This document shows positions 1 to 8,556 of a stretch of 64,000 bases of DNA, piece by piece. The notes under the pieces are model-generated. The model was not told the DNA's origin. It searched no databases and saw only the letters and a list, made by a program, of their open reading frames with translations. The stretch covers positions 354,762,267-354,826,266 of the forward strand of contig NC_053040.3 of the NCBI RefSeq assembly GCF_002575655.3, written 5' to 3'. The stretch comes from Aegilops tauschii subsp. strangulata. Taxonomy: Eukaryota > Streptophyta > Magnoliopsida > Poales > Poaceae. Made by a program: the position numbers and the translations under genes. Position 1 is the first letter of the stretch, and each line of letters starts with the position of its first letter.

Positions 1-214
1 ATAAACACATTATACATATGAGACATGGTTTAGATTATGAAGATCTAGCTAGAGCTAGAAATGTAATGTGATTTGAAATCAAAATAAAGTGGATTCAAAA
101 AATCTAGTTCGAGTTCATATAGTACACATAGTTCATATGTAACTCGAGACTAATCATGTGGTGTGCTGTGAAGATAATACACAAACGATGGTTTAACTTG
201 ACAATAATGATGAT

Positions 215-311
215 TGTAGATCTTATTAAAACAGAGAAACGAATTCAAATGCTTTGACTTCACAACAATCATTACTGTAGATCTTATTCAAATAGAGAAA
301 CGAATTCAAAT
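215..311. repeat. Direct repeat of about 36 bp, two copies
   Basis: Bases 215-250 and 276-311 are near-identical (TGTAGATCTTATT... to ...GAATTCAAAT) with a 61-bp period. They lie in AT-rich DNA at the left edge of the window. I see no coding sequence in 1-480. Confidence 0.7.
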
Positions 312-499
312 TTAGTTCATATTGAAGCGGTAGTATATACGCTTGGAATGCACTAAAACGTTCATTTGAGTAGTAGGTTGCATGCATTATACACGTAGCG
401 AAATATTTTAATTGAACATAACATGAATTCAAAGTTTTGAATGACATTTGTAGTGCGCATTGATTTGGTACAGTACACGTTAGGCTTGTCCGGAAATTT

Positions 500-760
500 C
501 AACCCGCACCTTGTTAGCCCGAAATATTTAAGATATATCTTTGTCTCGTTGTGCTCCCACAACTTCCTCCATCCCGCGCCTTGCTATTCTGAAATTACAA
601 CGCGCGCGAAAACTCCCACCTCCTGTGAAATCCCGACACGCGAAATGCCCGTGGTACCCCTGAACCGAAAGAACCGCCTCAAATCGATGGGGGTACTTTC
701 GTAACTTACCCCACATTTCGGACAAGCGCGTCTCTAAGCCATGGTTCCCCACTGCCATCC
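500..760 (+). promoter_or_regulatory. Possible promoter region of the CACTA-carried gene
   Basis: A TATA-like stretch (TATTTAAGATATAT, about 525-538) lies upstream of the first recognisable exon-like block at 905. A short direct repeat flanks it: CCCGCACCTTGTTAGCCC near 503 and CCCGCGCCTTGCTATTCT near 573, each followed by GAAAT. From 600 the sequence turns GC-rich, as at many grass gene starts. This is inference from composition and position only. Confidence 0.25.
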
Positions 761-1277
761 CATCCGCCCACCCATTGGTACACCGAGGCCGCGAAAACCC
801 GCGATGAAACCCCACACCCTGCTCCGTCCGCCACCTAGCCGGAGCCTCTTCCCCAACGACGTCGTCCACAGAAACACCTCGACGTCCCTCATCCACCGTA
901 CCGGATGAGGATCCGTCGTCGATCTCATCGTCCCGCCGGTTCAGCCACCCCGTCCTCCACCTCCAAGGAGTTGCCCCGATGTTCCCCTCGTCTTTCGCGC
1001 CACCTCCATTCCCACACCGCCGTCTTCACCTACACCACCGGAAGAGCATCATCATCACCGTTTCCTCGGATGAAGCTGCGGCCTAATCGGCTCCACCAAA
1101 GAGTTTGTACACTAATCGCCACATTTTCTTCTTGATTCGATCTCACGGTGCTGCCGGCGCTCGGTCCCGAGCCGACACGGCGCGGCTCCATCCACGGTGG
1201 CGTCGCCGGCCACTTCCTCCACGACGTCGCTCCCTCGGCGGCGACGTCCACATCAGTAGGAGCTGCTGCTGCTTTAG

Positions 1278-1394
1278 CTCTCGCTCGCGCTGCTGCTCTG
1301 CTCTTGCTCTTGATCCCCTGCCTGGTCTGCTCTTGCTATTGCTCTTGCTCGCGCTGTTGCTCTCGCTCTTGCTCTTGCTTGCGATGCTGCTCCG
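1278..1394. repeat. CT-rich imperfect repeat
   Basis: Imperfect copies of GCTCTTGCT and GCTCTCGCT form a pyrimidine-rich tract. It keeps several frames open (Leu/Ala, Ser/Cys or Leu/Leu rich) without any protein-like composition. It is followed by a purine/G-rich tract, 1440-1780. Both probably belong to the first intron of the gene. Confidence 0.6.
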
Positions 1395-1885
1395 ATTTAG
1401 CTACACTTCAGTCGACTGAATCAACTTTTGGGTCAGTCGATTTTCAGGGGGTGGGGAGAGGGGGGGCTCGCCGGGGTGAAGGAAGAACCAGCCGCAGCGG
1501 GGAGGGGGGCTCGCCGGAGAGGTACCCCACTATCTATCTTAGGGTTCAGGATGGGGGCGGTGGTCGCCGGCGGTGGCGGGGCGTTGGCGGGGCGGTGGTG
1601 TGGGGATCGCCGGAGAAAAAGCTCGGCACGGGGGGGGGGGCTAGAGGGATGGCCGGGGCGGCGGCGGACCGGCGGTGGGGAGTGCTTTCGGGGCGGGCGG
1701 GGTGGCGCACCGCCGGTCGCGGGCGGCGGGGGGCTGTTGTTTGGCCGGTGGTGGCTGGCGGCTCAGGGGGGTGGAGGTTGAAGATGAACTGCAGGCCCTT
1801 GATTTCGTATCCAATGGCTGCAAAATCAACTGACCAGAGATGAAAAAGTCAGTCGACCGACGTGTAGCCTCACCTTGCTAGTGCG

Positions 1886-1966
1886 TTCAGTTTTGACAAC
1901 AAAATTCAGTTTCGACAGCAAAATTCAGTTTCGACAGTTAAGTTCAGTTTCGACAGTTAAGTTCAG
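1886..1966. repeat. Tandem repeat, four copies of a 19-bp unit
   Basis: Units begin at 1886, 1905, 1924 and 1943 with the consensus TTCAGTTTCGACAGYWAAR, and a partial fifth unit (TTCAG) is at 1962. The last two units are identical. Confidence 0.85.
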
Positions 1967-3294
1967 AGATGAGCGGCTGATGTATTTTACATCTAGAACT
2001 TTGTGGTTATATATTTTACGTCATGTATTGGAGATGCTATTAGAATTCCACTCAGGTTAACGTTGTTCGTTGTCTCTCTTGTCCTGCTTCAGCCTCGGCG
2101 TCGTACAACTCACCGGAGCTGCTCCAACAACGAAACCCTCCATCACAGCGGAGCAGTACCTCGGGCTCCATCTCCAGACGCCTAAGATCTTCTTCCCCTC
2201 CTCCGACAGCAAAGTCAGCCGGAGCATCCTCACCGGCCAACCCAATCACGCTGAGATCGACATGGCTTCGCCAAAGAGGTTGTACACTTGTTCCATCTCT
2301 TTTTTACTCTACATGTTATATATATTGTCCACTGAGCACACGGATTTGTTCCTTTAGTGTCTCCTTGAAAGAAAAAACGTAGGAATTTTAATTTTCACTT
2401 GTCCTCCTTTTCAAATTCCTATTCATGAAGCACAAGACTAAGAGATAGTAGCATAATAGCATTATAACCGTACATTTTCTTGTGGTTTGACTTAATCTCA
2501 CCATGCTTCTTTGCATCCTGTGATCTTCCAATTGTTGTGAATCAAACACCCAGATTGGCAGAAATCCTGTGTTTTTAAATTCTCTGTTTTGCACGTGCAT
2601 TCCTATCCTATTCCTGTCTATTTCCTATCCCTGCATTATTGGAATCCTCCAATTCAAACGAGCCCTTACAGAATTACTTCTCTTACAGATAGTTGTCAAA
2701 GAAAACCTTGCGTGGTTTGTCCCGCTCCTGCTGCGCCGTCGTCCACCCCAGCTCAGCTGCTCCAATGACAGAAGGGTCCAACACAGCAGGGATCCGGCCT
2801 CCAGACTGTCTTTCGCCGCCCCAGATCTTCTTCCCCGCTACTGGCAGCCATGAAAACTGCATTACCATAATCAACTGAGCAGATGACCTCGAGGACTACA
2901 CGGGTCCGCAAGAGAGGTCGCACTCTTTCGTGTCTGCTTACGTTATGCATCGCTTAATATTACATGCTACTTTATCGTCCTGTTCACCGATTAGACTCTG
3001 AGTCAGCTCCAAACTAATGGTCAAACTTGAGTTTTTAAATGGTTGTGGGGTACATATCGGGGCCGCTATCAATAGTATCTATCTACTATCTGGTTAATCT
3101 CCGGTGTCTACTATGAGTTTCATGTTGGGTGGGAAACAAATAGTAAAGAAGCCATTATCTGTATTTTTTAACTGAAGCCATTATCTGCCTGCTATTATTG
3201 GTTTTGGGTCTATCCACAGGTTGCTACCATCACTCTGGATTTCTGCATGCACTCCTTACATAATCTCACTATGTTTTATTCCTATGCATGACAG

Positions 3295-3959
3295 TTATTG
3301 TAAACAATGGAACTGAACATGTAGAGCAAAAGAGACGAGCCTTGCGTGGCAATAAAATTTCATGCAGACGTCGCTCCATGGTAGGCGCAAAGGCAGCCCC
3401 CCTCCACGCATTTCGGATTGTAATCGAGAGGAAGATATCTGTTCTGAGGGGGATTCAGAAGGAGAAGACAACTCCTATTTACCCCCTGAGGTCTTCGCTC
3501 TAACTTGGCATGGTGATGTTGGTTATATCATGCATATGGTGTCTTGCATTGCTTACTTTATACATCAAATATGTCATCTGCTTAGTTTAGACATCCTTTG
3601 TGTGAATGCCATCTGTTTAGTTTATTCATCGTTTATGTGAATTATGCAACGCCATCTTGTTTAGCCAGGCATCATATATGTGAATTTTGCAATGCCATCC
3701 TGCTTAGCCAGTCATCTTATATGTAAATTATATCAGGCCATCCTTTTTTTTCATTACATATTACATTTGTCAACAATGTTAGTACATTCAACTGCTCTTC
3801 GTGTGCATCAGCCATTTGACACGGTGATGGCAAATTCTGGAGTGAAAACAAGGTCTTCAGAGCAGGCTATGCTATCTGACGAAGCGCATATCTCGCTGGT
3901 TACGGATAGCTCCTTAGAGGAGGATTCAGAGATAGATGACCAGTCCTATCCCCCCTGAG
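3295..3959 (+). pseudogene. Two damaged copies of the acidic PF/PPE exon (exons a and b)
   Basis: Exon b (3812-3959) begins at the same acceptor as the intact copy (GCATCAG^CCATTTGA) and ends at donor CTGAG^GTGTATG. It is 148 bp instead of 150: two bases are missing in the proline stretch, so it ends QSYPP followed by TGA instead of QSYFPPE. Exon a (3295-3490, acceptor ATGACAG, donor CTGAG^GTCTTC) matches only in its second half (EGDSEGEDNSYLPPE, frame starting 3362); its first half reads in another frame. Both are diverged duplicates of the exon at 4306-4455. If spliced in, b would truncate the protein; skipping both would keep the downstream frame open. Confidence 0.55.
3590..3760. repeat. 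Intronic degenerate tandem repeat (about 45 bp), block 1
   Basis: Repeated phrases of the type CATATATGTGAATTATGCAATGCCATC(C/T)TG(C/T)TTAGCCA occur between exons a and b. The same unit recurs in the next two introns. Confidence 0.6.
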
Positions 3960-4024
3960 GTGTATGCTCTAACTTGGCAGGGTTATGTTGCTCATATCGT
4001 GCGTATGGTGTCTCGCATTGCTAT

Positions 4025-4240
4025 GTCATTTGATTAGTTTAGACATGCTTTGTGTGAATGCCACCTGTTCAGTGTCTAATTACCATATATGTGAATTATG
4101 CATTGCCATCTTATTGCAAGACATTATATATGTGAATTATACAATGCTATCTTGTTGCAAAGGCATTATATATGTGAATTATGCAATGCCATGCTGTTTA
4201 GCCAATCATCATGTATGTGAATTATACCATGCTATCATTT
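4025..4240. repeat. Intronic degenerate tandem repeat, block 2
   Basis: At least four copies of the ATATATGTGAATTATRC plus ATGCCATCYTGTT unit lie in the intron before exon 4306-4455. Confidence 0.65.
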
Positions 4241-4305
4241 TTTTGTATTACATGTTCCATTTGTCGACAACATTTGTATATTCAACTACTCTTCCTGTGC
4301 ATCAG

Positions 4306-6333
4306 CCATTTGAAGCGGTGATGGAAGTATCTGGAGTGAAAACAAGGTATTCAGAGCAGACAATGCTACCTGCTGAAGCAGACATCTTGCTGGTTACAGA
4401 GAGCTCCTCAGAGGAGGATTCAGAGACTGATGACCAGTCCTATTTCCCCCCTGAGGTGTATGCTCAAACTTGGCAGGGTTATATTACCCATGTCATGCAT
4501 GTTGTCTTGCATTGCTTAGTTTTTACATCATATATGGATTGCCATCTGCTTACTTGCTTACTATATAAATCATATATTTGAATTATATCATGCCATCATG
4601 TTTACATAGTACATACACATCATCTATCTGAATTATGGCATGGCAACCCATTTAATAAAGACATCATATAGTTATATCATCTCATCCTGTTTAGTGTTTA
4701 CAGTCATCATATTTTGAATTATGGCATTCTATCCGTGAATGTATGTGAATTATGGCATGCCAACCTATTTAATAAACACATTATATGGTTATGTCATGTC
4801 ATCCTGTTTACATAGTCTCATATTTTGAACTATGTCTTTCCATCTTTTTTAGTTAGCCATCATAATGTGAAATTGTGTCATGCTATCCTGTTTAGTTAGC
4901 CATCATATATGTGAAATTGTGTCATGCTATCCTGTTTGGTTAGACAACATAAATATGAATTATTTCATGCCCTCTTTTATACCCCACTATACATTGCACC
5001 TGTCTATCATACAATGTCTATACTTTCAATTACTTTTCTTGTTTATCAGCCATTTGAATTGGAGAGCGTGATGGCAGTATCTAAGGGAGTAACAACACGG
5101 TCTTCAGAAAAGATAGTGCTACCAGTTGATGCAGATAGAACCACGGCTGTACTTGCCCAAGGACCAGATCCACCACACATAACCCAGACTCTCGCAGATT
5201 GTACCCCTACCCAGTTGGACAGAGAACCAGCTACACCCCTTCTAACCCCAACCCCGGCAGATAGTAACCCAGTTCCAGTTGACACAGCACCGTCTCCACC
5301 ACAGAGCACCCAAACACGAGCAGTTAGTAAGGGAACTGCAGTGCCCAAAGCACGAGGACCACCACTCCGAATCCCAACTCAACGCTTACAGGAGAAGAAG
5401 ATTTGTTCTCAGGTCAGGTTCTGTAGCTATGGTTCATACTCCTTTGCTCTTGCATTACTGTATTTACTCATACCAACTATTTTCAAATTTGAAGGATGGA
5501 ATTGAAACTCCAATGGCGCAACAGGTATGTTTTAAACCTGTTTCTTTAACTGGTTTGCTTTTGTAACCTGCTCTATGTTGATTTCAGTTTCAATTGAATA
5601 AACAGTTATGTTCTCATGTCATGCACATTACAAGTGTTGTTATTGCTCTATAGTTACCCACACTTATATTCTGTCTATTCTGCTCTGTCTTGAACAAATA
5701 TTATTTGAACTGTGTCTCTATCTTGATTTGGCAACAAAAACTAGAATGATATAGACCATAAAGTGACCATGGTACATAGATATATGTTTGTTTCATGCTG
5801 TTATCCTGTCCACTTTACTACTGAACTCATTTACCAAAATGAGTTTCATATACAACATGGTGAACATGTGATGTGTCTGCTTGTTTCTCTTTTAGAATGC
5901 GGACAAAATATTGGAGAACAGTACCGCGTTATCCAATGGTAAAGGAAGTAATGCAGATAAGGTTCAAGATAGTGAGACATCCCTGTTGGTCTCCAAGAAA
6001 GCTGATAAAAACTATCTTGACGACAGTGAGGGAACCCAAAAGTCCTGTCTTGATGTAGTGTTCGAGTTACTGGCCACTACTGCTGGCACAAGCTCTTCGA
6101 ACTCGCTGCCTGAATCAGTTCGTCTTCTTGAGTCTCAACTTCAAGTTGAAAGACATCGATCAGATGTGCTGCGACAGGAAGCTGAAGGACCGAGGAAGTC
6201 CCTGCAGAATTCAGATACATATTTTCTGGTGCAACAGCAAGCGCTGGAGGATTTAAGCGCTAAACAAGAGAAAGTTAATAAGCTTGCTAAGCATCTTGCC
6301 AGCATTATGGGTACCCAGGATATTGTTTCTTGA
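4306..6333 (+). CDS. Multi-exon gene for an acidic, coiled-coil protein carried by the CACTA element (possibly TnpA-like)
   Basis: Four exons join in phase 0 at canonical GT-AG sites: 4306-4455 (50 codons), 5050-5412 (121), 5495-5524 (10) and 5896-6333 (145 plus TGA), giving at least 326 residues. Exon 1 carries an acidic serine stretch (ESSSEEDSETDD). Exon 2 is Pro/Thr rich with degenerate TPTPAD and TQTLAD-type repeats and ends in a basic stretch. The last exon has a leucine/glutamine heptad region, roughly its residues 75-140 (QLQVERH... to ...KLAKHLASIMG), expected to form a coiled coil; a proline (EAEGPRK) interrupts it. The 5' start is unresolved because upstream exons are degraded. A coiled-coil protein next to a subterminal repeat field suggests a TnpA-like DNA-binding partner, but no DNA-binding domain is recognisable, so a captured host gene is the alternative. 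Confidence 0.6.
4500..4980. repeat. Intronic degenerate tandem repeat, block 3
   Basis: About eight diverged copies of the same GTGAATTATGBCATGCCATCCTGTTTA-type unit fill the intron between 4455 and 5050. The last two (around 4858 and 4905) are nearly identical over about 45 bp, including TGTGAAATTGTGTCATGCTA. Confidence 0.65.
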
Positions 6334-6640
6334 GATCTTCTGAAGTGGTTTCAATTCTGGATTTGTTTTGCTATGGCGTTTATTTGCGCTGGTCGCCAAC
6401 TTTGACAACCAGTGTATATGATATGCTGCTTTGTTCCCTATATTTGCACTGGTGGCGAACTTTGATGCCCAGTGGATGTAATATGTGTAATAGCCATGAT
6501 AGCCTAGCGTTAGTTGCTTGCTTATTTATTTCCTTGTTGTCTTGTTTATTTGTTTGCTTGTAGTCATTGCAGTTCTTTTTCCGCGGTTAGCTAGTGGCTG
6601 CAATAACCTATTTTTTAAAACTAGGCCACAATAACCATGG
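6334..6640 (+). other. Likely 3' UTR of the CACTA-carried gene
   Basis: T-rich DNA follows the TGA at 6331-6333. It contains an imperfect duplication of about 48 bp (around 6378-6424 and 6439-6486: TTTGCGCTGG and TTTGCACTGG, then AACTTTGA, then CAGTG). No clear AATAAA signal is seen. No reading frame of interest. Confidence 0.4.
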
Positions 6641-7460
6641 GCTAATATTTACTGTAGTGACACTGGGCCTCCTACTGGCCGTAGAAATAGTGGGCCTTCT
6701 ACGGGCCGTAGAAACAATGGGCCTTCTGCGGGCCGTATCATCAATGGGCCTTATACGGGCCGTATGATCGATTGGCCAAACATGGGCCAAACAGACCGCA
6801 TTATGGCCGTAAACGGGCTAGAGTTGGAATCGTCCGTTCATAGGCCGACCATAACGGGCCATCGTTAATAGGCCGTATTTGGTGATGCTATGAAAATGGC
6901 CCAACAGACTAACGGTCCACAAACGGGCCGACTGTAACGACGGGCTGAATTTGGCCCACAAGCAGAAAATGACAGTAACGGGCCGTAAGTAACCGAATGC
7001 TGCAAATGAGCCCAAGAATAAATGGGCCCTTAGAAGGCCGAAAGCTAACTTGGGCTGGAAATGGCCCAACGGAATAACGGGCCGTTAATGGGTATAAAGT
7101 GATACACTGTTCATTACGGGCCAGTTTCACCACGGGCCGTTAATGGGTGTAAAGTAATACACTGTTCATTACGGGCCAGTTTCAGCACGGGCCGCTGATG
7201 GGCCAAGAGTTACAAAGGGCCTCATATGGGCCGAAAGACGTCATGGGCTATACATGGGCCAGAAGTGAAAACGGGCTGGAATCATATTGGATGGCCCAGA
7301 TGACGCTACTGGGCCTAATTCGGATAGGACGTAACGGGCCTTGGGTTAGCGGGCTGTAAATGGGCTATATGCGAACAGGCCGTTAACAGGCTTTCCATGG
7401 GCCGGCCCGCCAGCTTTTGACCAAGTCAAACGGGCCGGCCTTTTCATAGGAATGGGCCAC
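6640..7460. repeat. CACTA subterminal repeat field (GGGCC motifs)
   Basis: About 800 bp is packed with short motifs of the form ACGGGCCGTA, ATGGGCCTT, ATGGGCCA and their complements at irregular spacing of roughly 12-40 bp; more than two dozen GGGCC/GGCCC cores are visible. One 60-bp segment is duplicated (about 7076-7135 and 7136-7195: GGGCCGTTAATGGGTRTAAA). In CACTA elements, arrays of short subterminal motifs are bound by the TnpA protein; by analogy this is the likely binding field, though this motif has not been tested. Confidence 0.65.
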
Positions 7461-7689
7461 TGTTGGGCCGTGCCACGTGTCGACGTATCATAGGCGCCTT
7501 CTGTCCAGTGAGTGGATGACATCTGTCCCAACGATGAGCCGACACGTGTTTCCTCTAGCCAATGATGATTTTACACGTGGAAAATCCCCATTTGTCGGGG
7601 CTGTTAACGGGTTATCGGATCCAAAACCCGACCCGATAGCTTAATGGCGTTCCGTTACGGTGGATGCCACGTGTCGGTCACCCTTGACG

Positions 7690-7896
7690 AAAGCACTTCT
7701 GTGACGCGCGATTTATCGTCATGGAAGTGGACACTTCCGTGATGATAATTTTGGTAATGTCATGGAACACTTCTACGACAGCACAGGTATGACTCTTGAT
7801 TCTGTCATAAATTTGTCATGGATGTACATGCATGACAAAAAACGCGACCTACTGTGACAAACACGTATCATCACGGAAGTGTATTTTTTTATAGTG
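7690..7896. repeat. CACTA terminal region with inverted repeats
   Basis: The element ends ...TTTTTTTATAGTG at 7896. A perfect 17-bp inverted repeat links the terminus to an internal site: ACACTTCCGTGATGATA at 7731-7747 and TATCATCACGGAAGTGT at 7866-7882. A shorter related pair (CACTTCTGTGACG and CGTCATGGAAGTG) lies at 7694-7729. Confidence 0.7.
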
Positions 7897-8541
7897 TCTC
7901 CACGAGAATCGTGGAGAACTTTGTATTGAGATCCAAAGAGAGAGAAGAAGCCATCTAGCTAATAACTATGGACCCGAAGGTCTGAGGTAAACTACTCACA
8001 CATCATCGGAGAGGGTATGGTGTTGATGTAGAAGCCCTCCGTGATCGATGCCCCCTTCGGCGGAGCTCCGGAAAAGGCCCCAAGATGGGATCTCACGGGT
8101 ACAGAAGGTTGCGGCGGTGGAATTAGGTTTTTGGCTCCGTATCTGGTAGTTTGGGGGTACGTAGGTATATATAGGAGGAAGAAGTACGTTGGTGGAGCAA
8201 CGTGGGGCCCACAAGGGTGGAGGGCGTGCCCAGGGGGTAGGCGTGCCCCCCTACCTCGTGCCTTCCTGGTTGATGTCTTGACGTAGGGTCCAAGTCCTCT
8301 GGATCATGTTCGTTCCAAAAATCACGTTCCCGAAGGTTTCATTCCGTTTGGACTCCGTTTGATATTCTTTTTCTGCGAAACTCTGAAATAGGCAAAAAAC
8401 AGCAATTCTGGGCTGGGCCTCCGGTTAATAGGTTAGTCCCAAAAATAATATAAAAGTGTATAATAAAGCCCATTAATGTCCAAAACAGAATATAATATAG
8501 CATGGAACAATCAAAATTATAGATACGTTGGAGACGTATCA
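7897..8541 (-). repeat. Element A 3' LTR, partial
   Basis: The segment aligns with 13939-14570 with about a dozen substitutions and one indel of about 15 bp (8221-8245) counted by eye, so the insertion is fairly recent. Its first bases in element sense form a 7-bp inverted repeat, GATACGT-CTCCA-ACGTATC. Confidence 0.9.
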
Positions 8542-8556
8542 AGCATCCCCAAGCTT
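8542..8556 (-). other. Polypurine tract of element A
   Basis: In element sense it reads AAGCTTGGGGATGCT directly before TGATACG of the 3' LTR, the normal place for plus-strand priming. Confidence 0.75.

Larger units (their letters stand above)
905..2916 (+). pseudogene. Degraded, duplicated 5' exons of the CACTA-carried gene
   Basis: Three exon-like blocks can be aligned. Block 1 runs from an ATG at 905 to about 1102. Block 2 is 2093-2278, with acceptor CTGCTTCAG and donor AAAGAG^GTTGTA. Block 3 is 2689-2916, with acceptor CTCTTACAG and donor AGAGAG^GTCGCA. Blocks 1 and 2 share an end resembling CCAAAGAG(G/T)TTGTACAC. Blocks 2 and 3 share translated motifs: GAAPTTKPS with SAAPMTEGS, and LQTPKIFFP with LSPPQIFFP. 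Block 1 lacks a proper donor. Block 3 has stops in every frame (for example at 2851 and 2874). So this 5' part looks like successive exon duplications that decayed. A serine-rich alternative frame of block 2 stays open, so the true frame is uncertain. I do not recognise the protein. Confidence 0.35.
1..7896 (+). mobile_element. Right-hand part of a CACTA-like DNA transposon, left end outside the window
   Basis: The right border is at 7896, where the sequence ends in TAGTG, the complement of the CACTA terminus. The next bases, TCT at 7897-7899, continue an Athila-type LTR whose other copy (13939 onward) reads uninterrupted as GATCTCCACGAG. So the element sits inside that LTR, and TCT is the expected 3-bp target duplication; the partner copy lies left of the window. 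Inside are a multi-exon gene (4306-6333), a subterminal field of GGGCC motifs (6640-7460) and a terminal inverted-repeat zone (7690-7896). Gene, then subterminal repeats, then terminus is the usual CACTA order. No transposase (TnpD-like) reading frame is visible here; it may lie to the left or be absent. A Mutator-like element is less likely because no 9-bp duplication is seen. Confidence 0.6.

Noticed and set aside
1148..1843. 231-codon open frame on the plus strand, with overlapping frames on both strands
   Set aside because: It consists of CT-rich then G-rich low-complexity DNA; the composition (Leu/Cys/Ser runs, then Gly/Arg) follows the base bias, and no frame looks protein-like.
6640..7460. 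Possible CRISPR-like or satellite array
   Set aside because: The motifs are short, occur in both orientations at irregular spacing and have no constant repeat-spacer structure; this is a plant genome.
7690..7896. A Mutator-like or MITE end instead of a CACTA end
   Set aside because: The terminal CACTA pentamer, the subterminal motif field and a 3-bp target candidate fit CACTA better, although the missing left end keeps this open.
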